From NCBI RefSeq assembly GCF_021398735.1, contig NZ_CP090349.1, positions 1,618,501 through 1,682,500 of the forward strand: a DNA stretch of 64,000 nt, in the 5' to 3' direction. This DNA comes from Methylobacterium oryzae (GTDB taxonomy: Bacteria > Pseudomonadota > Alphaproteobacteria > Rhizobiales > Beijerinckiaceae). Positions 32,544 through 43,540 of this stretch are shown piece by piece (within the stretch, counting starts at the first letter, position 1; every line of letters starts with the position of its first letter). The notes under the pieces are model-generated. The model searched no databases, had not been told where the DNA came from, and saw only the letters and a program-made list of their open reading frames with translations. Position numbers and translations under genes: made by a program.

Positions 32544-33908
32544 ATGGCCCCGACAGACGATCCGACCCCGGTTCTCGTCGATCTCGCGGCAGGCCGTGAG
32601 CCGCGGATCGTCTCCGATGTGGGCACGGGAACGACGTGGCTCGAGGTCGACCTCGGCGGCCGCTTCCCGATCCATTCCGTCGCCCTGCGGCCGGGGGAGG
32701 GGGCGGTTCCCGCGGAGCCCGGCGACGTCGCGGTGGCGGTCTCGCAGGACGGCGTGACGTGGGCCGAGCCGGACCTCGCCGTCTGGACCGCGACCCCGGA
32801 CGCCCTCGTCGCCGCGATCGTCCCCGACGAGCGGGCCTGGGCGCGCGCGGTCCGGATCGCCGCGCCCGAACCGGCCCGGATCGCCGGCATCGGCATCCGC
32901 GCCGACGAGGCCGCGGTCGACCTGATCGCGCTGCGGGCGATGCTCGGCCTCGACGTGACGCTCCTGAACGAGAAGCCCGGCGCCAACGTCTACGTCACCT
33001 ACGCGCTCCAGTCGGCGCCCGACCGCGCCAGCCATGCCCTGGTCGGCCTGTCGCTGTTCGAGAACGGCGCCTTCGGCAACTGCCTCGTCCAGTACATCAT
33101 CGCGGTGACCATCGCGAAGTCGCTCAACCTGAAATACATCAAGGTGCCCAAGGTCGACCGCAGCAAGGTGATCTTCCTGACCGAGCGGCTGACCTGCGAC
33201 GGCATCACCTTCATCCCGCCGGACGAGCCGCTGCCGGCGGACGGCTACTTTTTGTCGGGCCTGTATTTCGACCCGACGCAGTTCGAGCGCGTGACCGCGC
33301 TGCGGGGACCGGCGGATTCGCGCGCGATCGTGCAGAGCGTGATCCGGCCGCTGTTCAACGGTCTGCCGAAGAACTTCCCGGTGAAGCCCGACGACCAGCT
33401 CCTGATCCACATCCGGTCGGGCGACATCTTCAGCACCTGGGTCGATCCGCACTACCCGCAGCCGCCCTTCGCGTTCTACCGGATGGTCATCGACCGGCTC
33501 CTGGCCGAGGGCCGGATCCGCTCGGTCAAGCTCGTCTTCGAGAACAGGCTGAACCCGGTCATCGCCGAGGTGGAGGCGTACGCGGAGCGGCGCGGATTGC
33601 CGGTGGAGATCCAGAGCGAGTCGCTGATCTCCGACGTCGCGGCGCTGGTGAACGGCCGCTACCTCGTCTTCGGGCTGGGGACGTTCGGGCCGGGGATCTG
33701 CCACCTCTCGGACCACGTCGAGCAGGTCTTCTACTTCGCGTCGAACTGGCCGCAGGGCTTCCAGTCGATCCCCACAATCGGGAAGGTGGTCGAGGTCCGC
33801 GATCTCGAGGGCCGCTACATGAAGGTCGGCGAGTGGCAGAACACCGACGCGCAGCGCCGGACGATGGTGGATTACCCGGCCGAGGCCCTCGCCTTCGACG
33901 ACGCGTGA
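32544..33908 (+). CDS. Discoidin-like domain fused to a fucosyltransferase-like glycosyltransferase
   Basis: The 454-aa protein has two parts. Residues about 15-125 resemble an F5/8 type C (discoidin) sandwich (TTWLEVDLGGRFPIHSVALRP, VAVSQDGVTW, VRIAA). Residues about 140-430 resemble the GT11/GT-B fucosyltransferase group: GAFGNCLVQYIIAVTIAKSL (donor-side G.lGN..fQy), LLIHIRSGDIF near residue 289 (in place of HxRRGD), and NGRYLVFGLGTFGPG near the end. There is no signal peptide, so it is probably cytoplasmic or peripheral to the inner membrane and acts in surface-polysaccharide synthesis. The donor, acceptor and linkage are unknown. It is divergent from the B12 riboswitch operon and convergent with an S10 peptidase. 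Confidence 0.75.
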   Translation: MAPTDDPTPVLVDLAAGREPRIVSDVGTGTTWLEVDLGGRFPIHSVALRPGEGAVPAEPGDVAVAVSQDGVTWAEPDLAVWTATPDALVAAIVPDERAWARAVRIAAPEPARIAGIGIRADEAAVDLIALRAMLGLDVTLLNEKPGANVYVTYALQSAPDRASHALVGLSLFENGAFGNCLVQYIIAVTIAKSLNLKYIKVPKVDRSKVIFLTERLTCDGITFIPPDEPLPADGYFLSGLYFDPTQFERVTALRGPADSRAIVQSVIRPLFNGLPKNFPVKPDDQLLIHIRSGDIFSTWVDPHYPQPPFAFYRMVIDRLLAEGRIRSVKLVFENRLNPVIAEVEAYAERRGLPVEIQSESLISDVAALVNGRYLVFGLGTFGPGICHLSDHVEQVFYFASNWPQGFQSIPTIGKVVEVRDLEGRYMKVGEWQNTDAQRRTMVDYPAEALAFDDA

Positions 33909-33930
33909 CCGGCTTGGCGGGCCGGAGGCG

Positions 33931-35520
33931 CTACGGCGCCGTCCGGAGATGCTCGGCGGGGGCTCCGGCCGGACGGGTCGAGCCGGCGTCGCGCACCTTC
34001 AGGGCGTCCGTGTACATCCGCTCCACGTCCGTCCGGAAGGCGGCGCGCGAGTCCGGTCGCGTGTAGAACATGTGCCCGCCCGGATAGACCGCGAGGCTCA
34101 GGCGGCCGGCGGCGTAGGCGGGGACCTGCGCCAGCAGGAGCTTCGAGGCGAAGTAGGGCGTCACCAGGTCGGTGAAGCCGTGCGCCACGAGGACGCGCAG
34201 GTGCCCGTCGAGCGCCAGATCGCCCTTCAGGTTCGACAGGACCTCGGGTGCCTGCCGGCCCGAGCCCCAGTTCCAGCCGCGATTGACGGCGTTGTTCAGG
34301 AGCTCGTAGCGCATGTTGGTCACCGGCCATTTCAGCGTCCGCGCGTAGAGGTCGAGCATCGCGCTCGTCAGCGGTGCCTGGAGGGCGGTGAGCTGGGGAT
34401 CCTCGAAGCTCGACTGGGCGGCGTCCGGGTTCGGGTCCCAGCCGGTGATGCCGGTGTCGTAGGCGCTGGTCACGCGGCCCTCGGCGCGGTCGATCTCGCG
34501 CTGGACGCTCCGGGTCGAGAGGCGCGCCGCCTGGGCACGCACCAGGGCGGGGTCGAGACCGACGAGGGGCGCGACCTTCTCGGTCATCCGGGCGACGGCG
34601 GCCGTGTCGCTCGGCCCCTTGAGCAGGTCGCTCAGGTACGGGCCCGAGGCGTAGGCCTCCGCGTCGCCGAGCAGGGTTGGCGTCGGCACCGTGCCGGCCC
34701 GCTCGAGCGCGCCCGCCGCCAGCGAGGGCAGCTTCAGCACGTAGCCCCACGGGTTGGCCCGCGGCGTCTCCAGCCACGCGAAATCGAGCACCGGCGAGAG
34801 CAGCACCATGCCGGACAGGCCGACGCCGATCTCCTCCTGGAGCTTCTCGGCGATCAGCGGGCCGCGGAAGCCGCCGTAGCTCTCGCCGACGAAGAATTTC
34901 GGGCTCGCCATGCGGTCGTTGACGCGCAGGTAGCGCGCGATGGTCGCCGCCAGAGTCGAGGCGTCGGAATCGATCGACCAGTAGGCCTTGCCGTTCCCGT
35001 CCGCGGCCCGGCTGTACCCGGTCCCCACGGGATCGAGGAAGATGAGGTCGGTGAAGCCGAGCCACGTCCCGTCGTTGGGCGTCAGCGTCACCGGCTGCGA
35101 CGGGCTGATGCTGTCGCCGCCGACCGGCAGCCGCCAGGGCCCGATCGCCCCGATATTGAGATAGGCCGAGGCGGCGCCCGGGCCGCCATTGACCGCGAAA
35201 GTGACGGGACGCTCCCGGCCGGCCTGCGGCGCCATCGTGTAGGCGACGTAGGCGATCTCGGCCTGCAGCTTGCCCGCCTCGTCGACGAGGGGCAGGCTGC
35301 CGGCGGTGGCGGTGAAGTCGAGGGTCCGGCCGTCCGGCAGCGTCACGCTCTGCTTGGTCGTCGAATCGGGCGGCAGGCGGCGCCCCTCCGGGCCGCGCTG
35401 CGCCGGTTTGCTCTCCGCGGGATGGCCGTGCGGCGCGTCCTGGGCGAGGGCCACTGTGGGCGCTGCGAGGGCCAGGGCGAGGGCGAGCGCGGCGCGCCCG
35501 AGACGTGCGTGGGGGGCCAT
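33931..35520 (-). CDS. Exported serine carboxypeptidase-like protein (peptidase family S10)
   Basis: The 529-aa protein has a Sec signal peptide (RLGRAALALALALAAPTVALAQ). The S10 fold shows catalytic Ser in FFVGESYGG, Asp in AHGFTDLVTPYFASK and His in YPGGHMFYTR, plus the oxyanion region FAVNGGPGAASAYLNIG and FLDPVGTGYS. It probably trims C-terminal residues of periplasmic peptides. The signal peptide decides the start, ATG at 35518-35520, although the frame is open 28 residues upstream. It starts 2 nt after the holC stop, so it may be expressed with holC. Confidence 0.9.
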   Translation of the reverse strand: MAPHARLGRAALALALALAAPTVALAQDAPHGHPAESKPAQRGPEGRRLPPDSTTKQSVTLPDGRTLDFTATAGSLPLVDEAGKLQAEIAYVAYTMAPQAGRERPVTFAVNGGPGAASAYLNIGAIGPWRLPVGGDSISPSQPVTLTPNDGTWLGFTDLIFLDPVGTGYSRAADGNGKAYWSIDSDASTLAATIARYLRVNDRMASPKFFVGESYGGFRGPLIAEKLQEEIGVGLSGMVLLSPVLDFAWLETPRANPWGYVLKLPSLAAGALERAGTVPTPTLLGDAEAYASGPYLSDLLKGPSDTAAVARMTEKVAPLVGLDPALVRAQAARLSTRSVQREIDRAEGRVTSAYDTGITGWDPNPDAAQSSFEDPQLTALQAPLTSAMLDLYARTLKWPVTNMRYELLNNAVNRGWNWGSGRQAPEVLSNLKGDLALDGHLRVLVAHGFTDLVTPYFASKLLLAQVPAYAAGRLSLAVYPGGHMFYTRPDSRAAFRTDVERMYTDALKVRDAGSTRPAGAPAEHLRTAP

Positions 35521-35522
35521 TA

Positions 35523-35975
35523 TCAAGCCTTCTTGTTCCAGCGTCCGGACTCGTCCTGCTGCCAGTAGGCCACCGCGTGGCCGGCGTCCTTGGCCTGCTT
35601 CCACTGCTCGCGGGCGCGCAGCAGCGCGTCCTGGTCAGTCCCGTCGAACAGGATGCAGATCCGCTCGTACTGCCCGGCGTCGGGCGGCAGGTCGGCGCCC
35701 TCCACCAGGAAGCGGATCGAGGCGGTGTTGGGATTCACGTCCCGGAGCGTGAGCACCACCGGCTGGCTCGCGGCGTCGGGCTCGCGGTCGGTGCCGTGCG
35801 GCAGGAAGCTCTCGTCGGAATAGGTCCAGAGGTGGTCGTCGAGCGCCTGCAGGCGCTCCTCGCTCGCCGCCTGGATCGCGGCCTGCCAGCCGCGGTCCAG
35901 CGAGCGCTCGACGAGGTTCGGCAGCACCTTCTCCAGGGGCTGCCGCTGCATGTGGTAGAAGAGGATCTCGGTCAC
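35523..35975 (-). CDS. holC: DNA polymerase III chi subunit HolC
   Basis: The 150-aa protein begins TEILFYHMQRQPLEKVLPNLVERSLDRGW and has LWTYSDESFLPHG and ADLPPDAGQYERICILFDGTDQDALLRAREQWK. These are the HolC pattern, with the acidic patch and helix that contact SSB. It links the clamp loader to SSB. It lies 58 bp downstream of pyrG on the same strand. Confidence 0.93.
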   Translation of the reverse strand: MTEILFYHMQRQPLEKVLPNLVERSLDRGWQAAIQAASEERLQALDDHLWTYSDESFLPHGTDREPDAASQPVVLTLRDVNPNTASIRFLVEGADLPPDAGQYERICILFDGTDQDALLRAREQWKQAKDAGHAVAYWQQDESGRWNKKA

Positions 35976-36033
35976 GGCACCGAGGATATAGGGCCGCGGG
36001 CCGCCGCGCGAGCAGCGGCGCGCCGCCGCGGCC

Positions 36034-37818
<1,785 letters not shown>

Positions 37819-38253
37819 TCAGCGCGACTGCGGCGCTTCCGGAACCGCCGGCTGCGCGGGAGACGACGGAGCCGGTGCCGGCTGAGCCGGGGCGTTCGCG
37901 GGCGCCCGGTCCTGCTGCTGACGCAGCGTGTCGAGCAGGTTGTCGGCACCGGTCGGCTGCTTGGCCGGCTGGCCGGAGGTCTGCGGCGCGCCGGTGTCGA
38001 GGATCGACTTCGGCGCCGCCGAGCGGTGCGACAGGATCGCGAGGGTCAGGCTGGTGGCGAAGAACAGGGCCGCCAGGATCGCGGTGGCCCGCGTCAGGGC
38101 GTTGGCCTGGCCGCGGCCGGTCATGAACCCGCCGACGCCGCCACCGCCGCCACCGCCGCCGAGCCCGAGTCCGCCCTCGGAGCGCTGGAGCAGCACGACG
38201 CCGATCAGCGCGAGCACGATGATGAGGTGGACGACGATCAGGACGGTCTGCAT
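37819..38253 (-). CDS. secG: Preprotein translocase subunit SecG with long C-terminal tail
   Basis: The 144-aa protein has two membrane helices (MQTVLIVVHLIIVLALIGVVLLQ and ATAILAALFFATSLTLAIL) joined by a glycine-rich loop (GLGLGGGGGGGG) and NALTRAT, as in SecG. The C-terminal part, about 70 residues rich in Gln, Pro and Ala, is a cytoplasmic low-complexity tail typical of alphaproteobacteria. It assists SecYE in protein export. ATG at 38251-38253. Confidence 0.92.
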   Translation of the reverse strand: MQTVLIVVHLIIVLALIGVVLLQRSEGGLGLGGGGGGGGVGGFMTGRGQANALTRATAILAALFFATSLTLAILSHRSAAPKSILDTGAPQTSGQPAKQPTGADNLLDTLRQQQDRAPANAPAQPAPAPSSPAQPAVPEAPQSR

Positions 38254-38558
38254 CGGTGTTCCGGGATCTTCTTCAGCGCCGCGCGCCGGCAGCGGGCACC
38301 GGAAGACGAACGCACGAGGGCCGGGGCCCGCGATCGTCCACGAACCACCCCGACGCACGGGCGTGCGGCGGGGGCTTCGGGGGACGCTTCGGGCGGACCG
38401 GCCGGAATTCGGCGACGGCATACACCACCGGTCGCCCGCCGCCAACCTGACGCGCGCGGCCGACTGTCCGCTCCGACCCTCGCCTTCGTCGGCGCACCGT
38501 GCTCTCTGCCGGGGCAGGGCGGCCGACCGAACGCGCCGCCCGGTCCGGGAGGCAAGCC
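38254..38558. other. Divergent intergenic region between secG and an exported protein gene
   Basis: About 305 bp lie between two divergent starts, so promoters for both should be here. It is uniformly GC-rich. I see no clear promoter, hairpin or gene. ORFs across it read as Arg/Pro-rich shadow. Confidence 0.4.
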
Positions 38559-39017
38559 ATGTCCGTGTCACGCCGTGCGGCGCTCGCCGCCGCCATCGCC
38601 GCACCCGTCCTGATCCGCCCGGGCTTCGGCTCCGCGGCCGGAACCGATCCCTCCGCCCGGGGCGCCACGGTCGAGCTGGCGGTCGACGCCCTCACCAAGG
38701 CTCTCCTTGCCGCCGACGGTCCGGCCCTCGACGCCCTGACCCTCGACGGGCTGAGCTACGGCCATTCCAGCGGTCAGGTGCAGGACAAGGCGGCCTTCAT
38801 CGAGACGCTGACCAGCAAGCGCTCGACATTCCCGAGCATCACCCTGTCGGACCGCTCCGTCTCGGTGGTCGGCGACGACGCCATCGCGCGCCACGTCTTC
38901 ACCGGCGAGGTGGTCTCGGGCGGCAAGACGTCGCCGGTCCATATCGGCGTGATGCAGGTCTGGCACAGCGACGGCGGCCGCTGGCGGCTGCTCGCCCGGC
39001 AGGCCTTCAAGATCTGA
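38559..39017 (+). CDS. Exported NTF2-like/DUF4440 protein
   Basis: The 152-aa protein begins MSVSRRAALAAAIAAPVLI, a signal peptide with a twin-arginine-like SRR motif, followed by an NTF2-like cone-fold domain. Residues such as LTKALLAADGPALDALTLDGLSYGHSSG, then IARHVFTGEVV and MQVWHSDGGRWRLLARQAFKI are typical of DUF4440/SnoaL-like proteins. The ligand or reaction is unknown. The signal peptide fixes the start at 38559 rather than 38499. It is convergent with tpiA. Confidence 0.8.
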   Translation: MSVSRRAALAAAIAAPVLIRPGFGSAAGTDPSARGATVELAVDALTKALLAADGPALDALTLDGLSYGHSSGQVQDKAAFIETLTSKRSTFPSITLSDRSVSVVGDDAIARHVFTGEVVSGGKTSPVHIGVMQVWHSDGGRWRLLARQAFKI

Positions 39018-39072
39018 CGGTCGCGCGGCGCCTCTGTCGCGCCGCGCGCAGCCAGGCTTCGCGGGCCCGCGC

Positions 39073-39834
39073 TCAGGCGTAGGCGGCGCAGATCCCCAGG
39101 AAGTCTCCCGCCACGAGGCTCGCGCCGCCCACGAGCGCGCCGTCGACGTTGTCCACCGACAGGAGTTCCTTGGCGTTCCCGGGCTTCACCGAGCCGCCGT
39201 AGAGGATGCGGATCTTCTGCGCCTCGTCGCCGACGAGCTTGTCGAGCATCTCCCGCAGGGAAGCGTGGACCTCGGCGATGTCGCGCGGCGTCGGCGTCCG
39301 CCCGGAGCCGATCGCCCAGACCGGCTCGTAGGCGATCACCGTGTCGGCCGCCGTCGCGCCCTTCGGCAGGCCGATGGCGAGCTGGGCGCGGACGATGTCG
39401 AGGGCGCGGCCCTGCTCGCGCTCCTCGATGGTCTCGCCGACGCAGACGATGCCGCACAGGCCGGCGCGGCGGGCGCCCAGCGCCTTGGCGTGGACCCCGT
39501 CGTCGGTCTCGTGGTGGTAGGCCCGGCGCTCGGAATGGCCGACGATCACGTACTTGGCGCCGAGATCGGCGAGCATCTCGGCCGAGATCGAGCCCGTGAA
39601 GGCGCCGCTCGGCCGGGCGTGCAGGTTCTGGCCGCCGATCGCGATCGGCGATCCGGCCGCCGCCGCCACGCAGGATCCGATCAGCGTCGCAGGCGGGCAG
39701 ATCAGCACGTCGATGCGCGACGCGAGGTCCGGCGAGAGCCCGTCGCGAATCGCCTCGACAACCTGGATGGATGCCCGGGTCCCGTTCATCTTCCAGTTGC
39801 CAGCGACAAGCGGCTTGCGCCCAGACTGCGTCAT
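39073..39834 (-). CDS. tpiA: Triosephosphate isomerase
   Basis: The 253-aa protein has VAGNWKMNG (substrate Lys), IVGHSERR (catalytic His) and [12 protein letters not shown] (catalytic Glu), plus the phosphate loop [10 protein letters not shown]. It interconverts DHAP and glyceraldehyde-3-phosphate. ATG at 39832-39834 gives a normal N-terminus ([17 protein letters not shown]). It is divergent from ppiD, 186 bp away. Confidence 0.97.
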   Translation of the reverse strand: MTQSGRKPLVAGNWKMNGTRASIQVVEAIRDGLSPDLASRIDVLICPPATLIGSCVAAAAGSPIAIGGQNLHARPSGAFTGSISAEMLADLGAKYVIVGHSERRAYHHETDDGVHAKALGARRAGLCGIVCVGETIEEREQGRALDIVRAQLAIGLPKGATAADTVIAYEPVWAIGSGRTPTPRDIAEVHASLREMLDKLVGDEAQKIRILYGGSVKPGNAKELLSVDNVDGALVGGASLVAGDFLGICAAYA

Positions 39835-40020
39835 TCCTGCCCTCGCTCCGCCGCGGCTTTCTCGAAGTCGCCGGGGCCTACCAGAGCGAGCTTGAGCGTG
39901 CAAACGGCCGGGACCGCCCGAGCCTTTGCCTGTGGACGCGAATGGTCTATCGCGGTCGGCTCTCAGGGACAGCGCCGGCCCGGTGACGGGGCGGCTGCCG
40001 AAGGTACTCGATCACAGACC

Positions 40021-41922
40021 ATGCTTCAGGGCATCCGCAACGCCAGCCAGCACTGGCTCGGCAAGATCGTCTTGACGATCATCTTCACGCTGCTGATCGC
40101 CGGTGTCGGCATCTTCGGGGTGGAGGAGTTCTTCCGCGGCGGCGCGAGCAACAAGGTGGCCACGGTCGGCAGCACGCCGATCACGGCCGAGCAGGTGCGC
40201 CAAGCCTACCAGAACCAGCTGCAGCGCTATCAGACCCAGCTGAAGCGTCCGCTGACGCCCGACCAGGCGCGGATGCTCGGCCTGGACCGGCAGGTGATGT
40301 CCCAGCTGATCACCGAGGCCGCCCTCGATCAGAAGACCCACGATCTCGGCCTCACGGTGCCGGATTCCTCGGTGATCAAGGCGATCCACGAGGAGAAGAG
40401 CTTCCAGAACCAGCAGGGTCAGTTCGAGCCGCAACTCTTCTACCAGACCCTGCAGCGCGCCGGCCTCAACGAGGCCCTGTTCGTGCGCGAGCAGCGCTCT
40501 GTGATCGCCCGCCTCCAGCTGGCCGAGGCAGTGTCGTCGGACCTGCACGTGCCGCTCGCCATGCGGGAGGCCGTCCATCGCTACACCACCGAGCGCCGCG
40601 CGGCCGCCTACCTGATGCTGACGCCCTCGGTGGCCGGCCAGATCCCCGAGCCGACGGACGACGAGCTGAAGACCTGGTACGAGGCCAACAAGTCCGGCTT
40701 CCGGGCGCCGGAGTTCCGGGCGGCCAACCTCCTCGTTGTCGAGCCCGAGGCGATGGCGAAGCCCGACGCGATCACCGAGGCCGACGCCCGCGCCGCCTAC
40801 GCGCTGAACAAGGACCGCTACGGCACGCCCGAGAAGCGCACGATCCAGCAGATCGTGTTCCCCGACGCGGCCGCCGCCGAGGCGGCCCGCAAGGCGATCA
40901 CGGACGGCTCCAAGACCTTCGACGCGGCAGCGGCCGAGCGCGGCACCGACGAGAAGGACCTGACCCTCGGCACGCTGACCAAGAGCGAGCTGTTCGACAA
41001 GGCCGTCGCCGACGCCGCCTTCGCGCTGCCCGAGGGCGGCGTGAGCCAGCCGGTCCAGGGCCGGTTCGGCACCGTGCTGCTGCGCGTGACCAAGATCGAG
41101 GCCGGGACGGTGAAGCCGTTCGAGGCGGTGGACGGCGAGATCCGCAAGGCCCTCGCCCTGGCCCGCGCCCGCGACGCCATGGAGACCACCCGCGACGCGA
41201 TCGAGGACCAGCGGGCCGGCGCCAAGCCGCTGGCCGACATCGCGGCCGAGCGCGGCCTCAAGGTCGTCGCCGTGAAGGCGGTGGACGTGAACGGCAAGGG
41301 GCCTGACGGGCAGCGCATCGCCGACATCCCGGACCCCGAGACCACCCTGCCGGCCCTGTTCCGCGCCGAGATCGGCGGCGACAACGAGCCCCTGCGGACC
41401 AAGACCGGCGGTTACGTCTGGTACGACGTCACGGGTATCGACGCCGCCCACGACAAGCCCCTCGACGAGGTCAAGGACGGCGTGAAGGCCGGCTGGACCG
41501 CGACCGAGATCGCCAAGCGCCTCCAGGCCAAGGGCCGCGAGCTCGTCGAGAAGATCAACAAGGGCGAGACCATGGAGGCCGCCGCCCAGGAGGTCGGCGT
41601 CAACCTGCAGGAGGCGCAGGATCTCGCCCGCAACCAGGCCAAGGACATGCTCACGGCCGACGTCGTGAACCTGATCTTCGCGACCCCGGTGGGTAAGGCC
41701 GGCACGGCGGCCGCGGGCGATTCGCGGGCGGTCTTCAAGGTCACGGCGGCGACGGTGCCGGCCTTCGTGGCCGACAGCCCGAGCGACAAGCAGATCACGC
41801 AGAGCTTCCAGGCGGCGCTCGCCGACGACGTGCTGTCCGAGTACATCAGCGAGGTCCAGAAGAACGCCGGCGTGAAGGTCGATCCGGCGGCCCTGCGGCG
41901 CGCCATCGGCGGCGAGTACTGA
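40021..41922 (+). CDS. ppiD: Periplasmic chaperone / peptidyl-prolyl isomerase PpiD
   Basis: The 633-aa protein has an N-terminal membrane anchor (WLGKIVLTIIFTLLIAGVGIFGV), a SurA_N-3-like chaperone region (ITAEQVRQAYQNQLQRY) and a parvulin-like domain in the middle (about 240-370, including EKRTIQQIVFPDA). It acts on the periplasmic side of the membrane, helping newly exported proteins fold. Length matches PpiD. It ends 3 bp before trpE, so the two are probably co-transcribed, an arrangement often seen in alphaproteobacteria. Confidence 0.92.
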   Translation: MLQGIRNASQHWLGKIVLTIIFTLLIAGVGIFGVEEFFRGGASNKVATVGSTPITAEQVRQAYQNQLQRYQTQLKRPLTPDQARMLGLDRQVMSQLITEAALDQKTHDLGLTVPDSSVIKAIHEEKSFQNQQGQFEPQLFYQTLQRAGLNEALFVREQRSVIARLQLAEAVSSDLHVPLAMREAVHRYTTERRAAAYLMLTPSVAGQIPEPTDDELKTWYEANKSGFRAPEFRAANLLVVEPEAMAKPDAITEADARAAYALNKDRYGTPEKRTIQQIVFPDAAAAEAARKAITDGSKTFDAAAAERGTDEKDLTLGTLTKSELFDKAVADAAFALPEGGVSQPVQGRFGTVLLRVTKIEAGTVKPFEAVDGEIRKALALARARDAMETTRDAIEDQRAGAKPLADIAAERGLKVVAVKAVDVNGKGPDGQRIADIPDPETTLPALFRAEIGGDNEPLRTKTGGYVWYDVTGIDAAHDKPLDEVKDGVKAGWTATEIAKRLQAKGRELVEKINKGETMEAAAQEVGVNLQEAQDLARNQAKDMLTADVVNLIFATPVGKAGTAAAGDSRAVFKVTAATVPAFVADSPSDKQITQSFQAALADDVLSEYISEVQKNAGVKVDPAALRRAIGGEY

Positions 41923-41925
41923 GGC

Positions 41926-43446
41926 ATGGCCGACGCGCCCGATTACGCGGCCTTCGCGGCGCGCTACGAGGCCGGGCAGCCGAGCCTCGTGGCGGTGAGC
42001 CTCGTCGCCGATCTCGAGACGCCGGTGGCGGCGTTCCTCAAGCTGCGCGCCGGCCATGCCGGGCCGGCCTTCCTGCTCGAATCGGTCGAGGGCGGCGCCG
42101 TCCGCGGCCGGTACTCGATGATCGGCCTCGATCCGGACCTGATCTGGCGCTGCCGGGCGGGCGCGCCCGCGATCGCGCGCGGGGCCGATCTCACGCGGTT
42201 CGAGCCGGATTCGCGGGCGCCGCTGACGAGCCTGCGGGCCCTGATCGCCGAGAGCGCCATCGGCGAGTCGGACGGCCAGGACCTGCCGCCGATGGCCGCC
42301 GGCCTGTTCGGTTACCTCGGCTACGACATGGTCCGCGCCATGGAGCGGCTGCCGGAGCCGAACCCGGATCCGCTGGGCGTGCCGGACGCGATCCTGGTGC
42401 GCCCCCGGGTGATGGTGGTGTTCGATTCGATCCGCGACATCATCACGGTCGTCTCGCCGATCCGGCCCGCCCCCGGCACCGCGGCCCGGGCCGCCTACGA
42501 GGACGCGCTGCAGCGCGTCGACCGGGTCGCCGCCGCCCTCGAGGGCCCGCTGCCGATCGAGGCGCGGGTGGACCTGTCGGCGGTCGCCCCGCCCGAGCCG
42601 GTCTCGAACACGCCGCCGGACGATTTCTTCGCCATGGTGGCGCGCGCCAAAGAGTACATCGTCGCGGGCGACGTCTTCCAGGTGGTGCTCTCCCAGCGGT
42701 TCTCGGCGCCGTTCACGCTGCCGGCCTTCAGCCTGTACCGCTCGCTCCGGCGGACCAACCCGGCGCCGTTCCTCTGCTACCTCGATTTCGAGGGCTTCCA
42801 GATCGTCTGCTCCTCGCCGGAGATCCTGGTGCGAGTGCGCGACGGCGTGGTCACGGTCCGCCCGATCGCGGGCACGCGTCGCCGCGGCGCGACCCCGGCC
42901 GAGGATTCCGCCCTCGCCGAGGAGCTGCTCGCCGACCCGAAGGAGCGGGCCGAGCACCTGATGCTGCTCGACCTCGGCCGCAACGACGCCGGCCGGGTCT
43001 CGCGGATCGGCAGCGTCCGCGTGACCGACTCGTTCTTCATCGAGCGCTACAGCCAGGTCATGCACATCGTGTCGAACGTCGAGGGCGACCTCGACCCGCG
43101 CCACGATCCCCTGGACGCCCTGGCGGCGGGATTCCCGGCCGGCACGGTCTCGGGCGCCCCGAAGGTGCGGGCCATGGAGATCATCGACGAGCTGGAGCGC
43201 GAGAAGCGCGGGCCGTACGCGGGCTGCATCGGCTATTTCGGCGCGCGGGGCGAGATGGACACCTGCATCGTCCTGCGCACCGCGGTGGTGAAGGACGGGA
43301 CCATGCACGTCCAGGCCGGGGCCGGTATCGTCTACGATTCCGATCCCGCCTCCGAGCAGCAGGAATGCGTCAACAAGGCCAAGGCGCTGTTCCGGGCCGC
43401 CGAGGAGGCGGTGCGCTTCGCCGCCCAGGCGAAGCGCGGCCAGTAG
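41926..43446 (+). CDS. trpE: Anthranilate synthase component I
   Basis: The 506-aa protein has the chorismate-binding signatures: PLLESVEGG-like FLLESVEGGAVRGRYSMIGLDP near the N-terminus, GTRRRGATPAEDSALAEELLADPKERAEHLMLLDLGRNDAGRV, and FPAGTVSGAPKVRAMEIIDELE. It makes anthranilate from chorismate with TrpG. Unlike many Rhizobiales, component I and the amidotransferase are separate genes here, not a trpEG fusion. There is no leader-peptide attenuator because trpE follows ppiD directly. Confidence 0.96.
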   Translation: MADAPDYAAFAARYEAGQPSLVAVSLVADLETPVAAFLKLRAGHAGPAFLLESVEGGAVRGRYSMIGLDPDLIWRCRAGAPAIARGADLTRFEPDSRAPLTSLRALIAESAIGESDGQDLPPMAAGLFGYLGYDMVRAMERLPEPNPDPLGVPDAILVRPRVMVVFDSIRDIITVVSPIRPAPGTAARAAYEDALQRVDRVAAALEGPLPIEARVDLSAVAPPEPVSNTPPDDFFAMVARAKEYIVAGDVFQVVLSQRFSAPFTLPAFSLYRSLRRTNPAPFLCYLDFEGFQIVCSSPEILVRVRDGVVTVRPIAGTRRRGATPAEDSALAEELLADPKERAEHLMLLDLGRNDAGRVSRIGSVRVTDSFFIERYSQVMHIVSNVEGDLDPRHDPLDALAAGFPAGTVSGAPKVRAMEIIDELEREKRGPYAGCIGYFGARGEMDTCIVLRTAVVKDGTMHVQAGAGIVYDSDPASEQQECVNKAKALFRAAEEAVRFAAQAKRGQ

Positions 43447-43540
43447 CGCGGACGCGCGGCTGCGCCGCCGTCCGACGCCGACGGTTGACCGCGCGGGTGC
43501 GAGCGGTCACATCGCCTGCATGCCCGAGCGTGCCGCCGCG

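Noticed and set aside
38254..38558. Possible small gene between secG and the DUF4440 gene
   Set aside because: All frames here are low-complexity Arg/Pro/Gly products without a start-site signal.
41700..42000. Trp leader peptide or attenuator before trpE
   Set aside because: trpE begins 3 bp after ppiD, so there is no space for a leader and no run of Trp codons.
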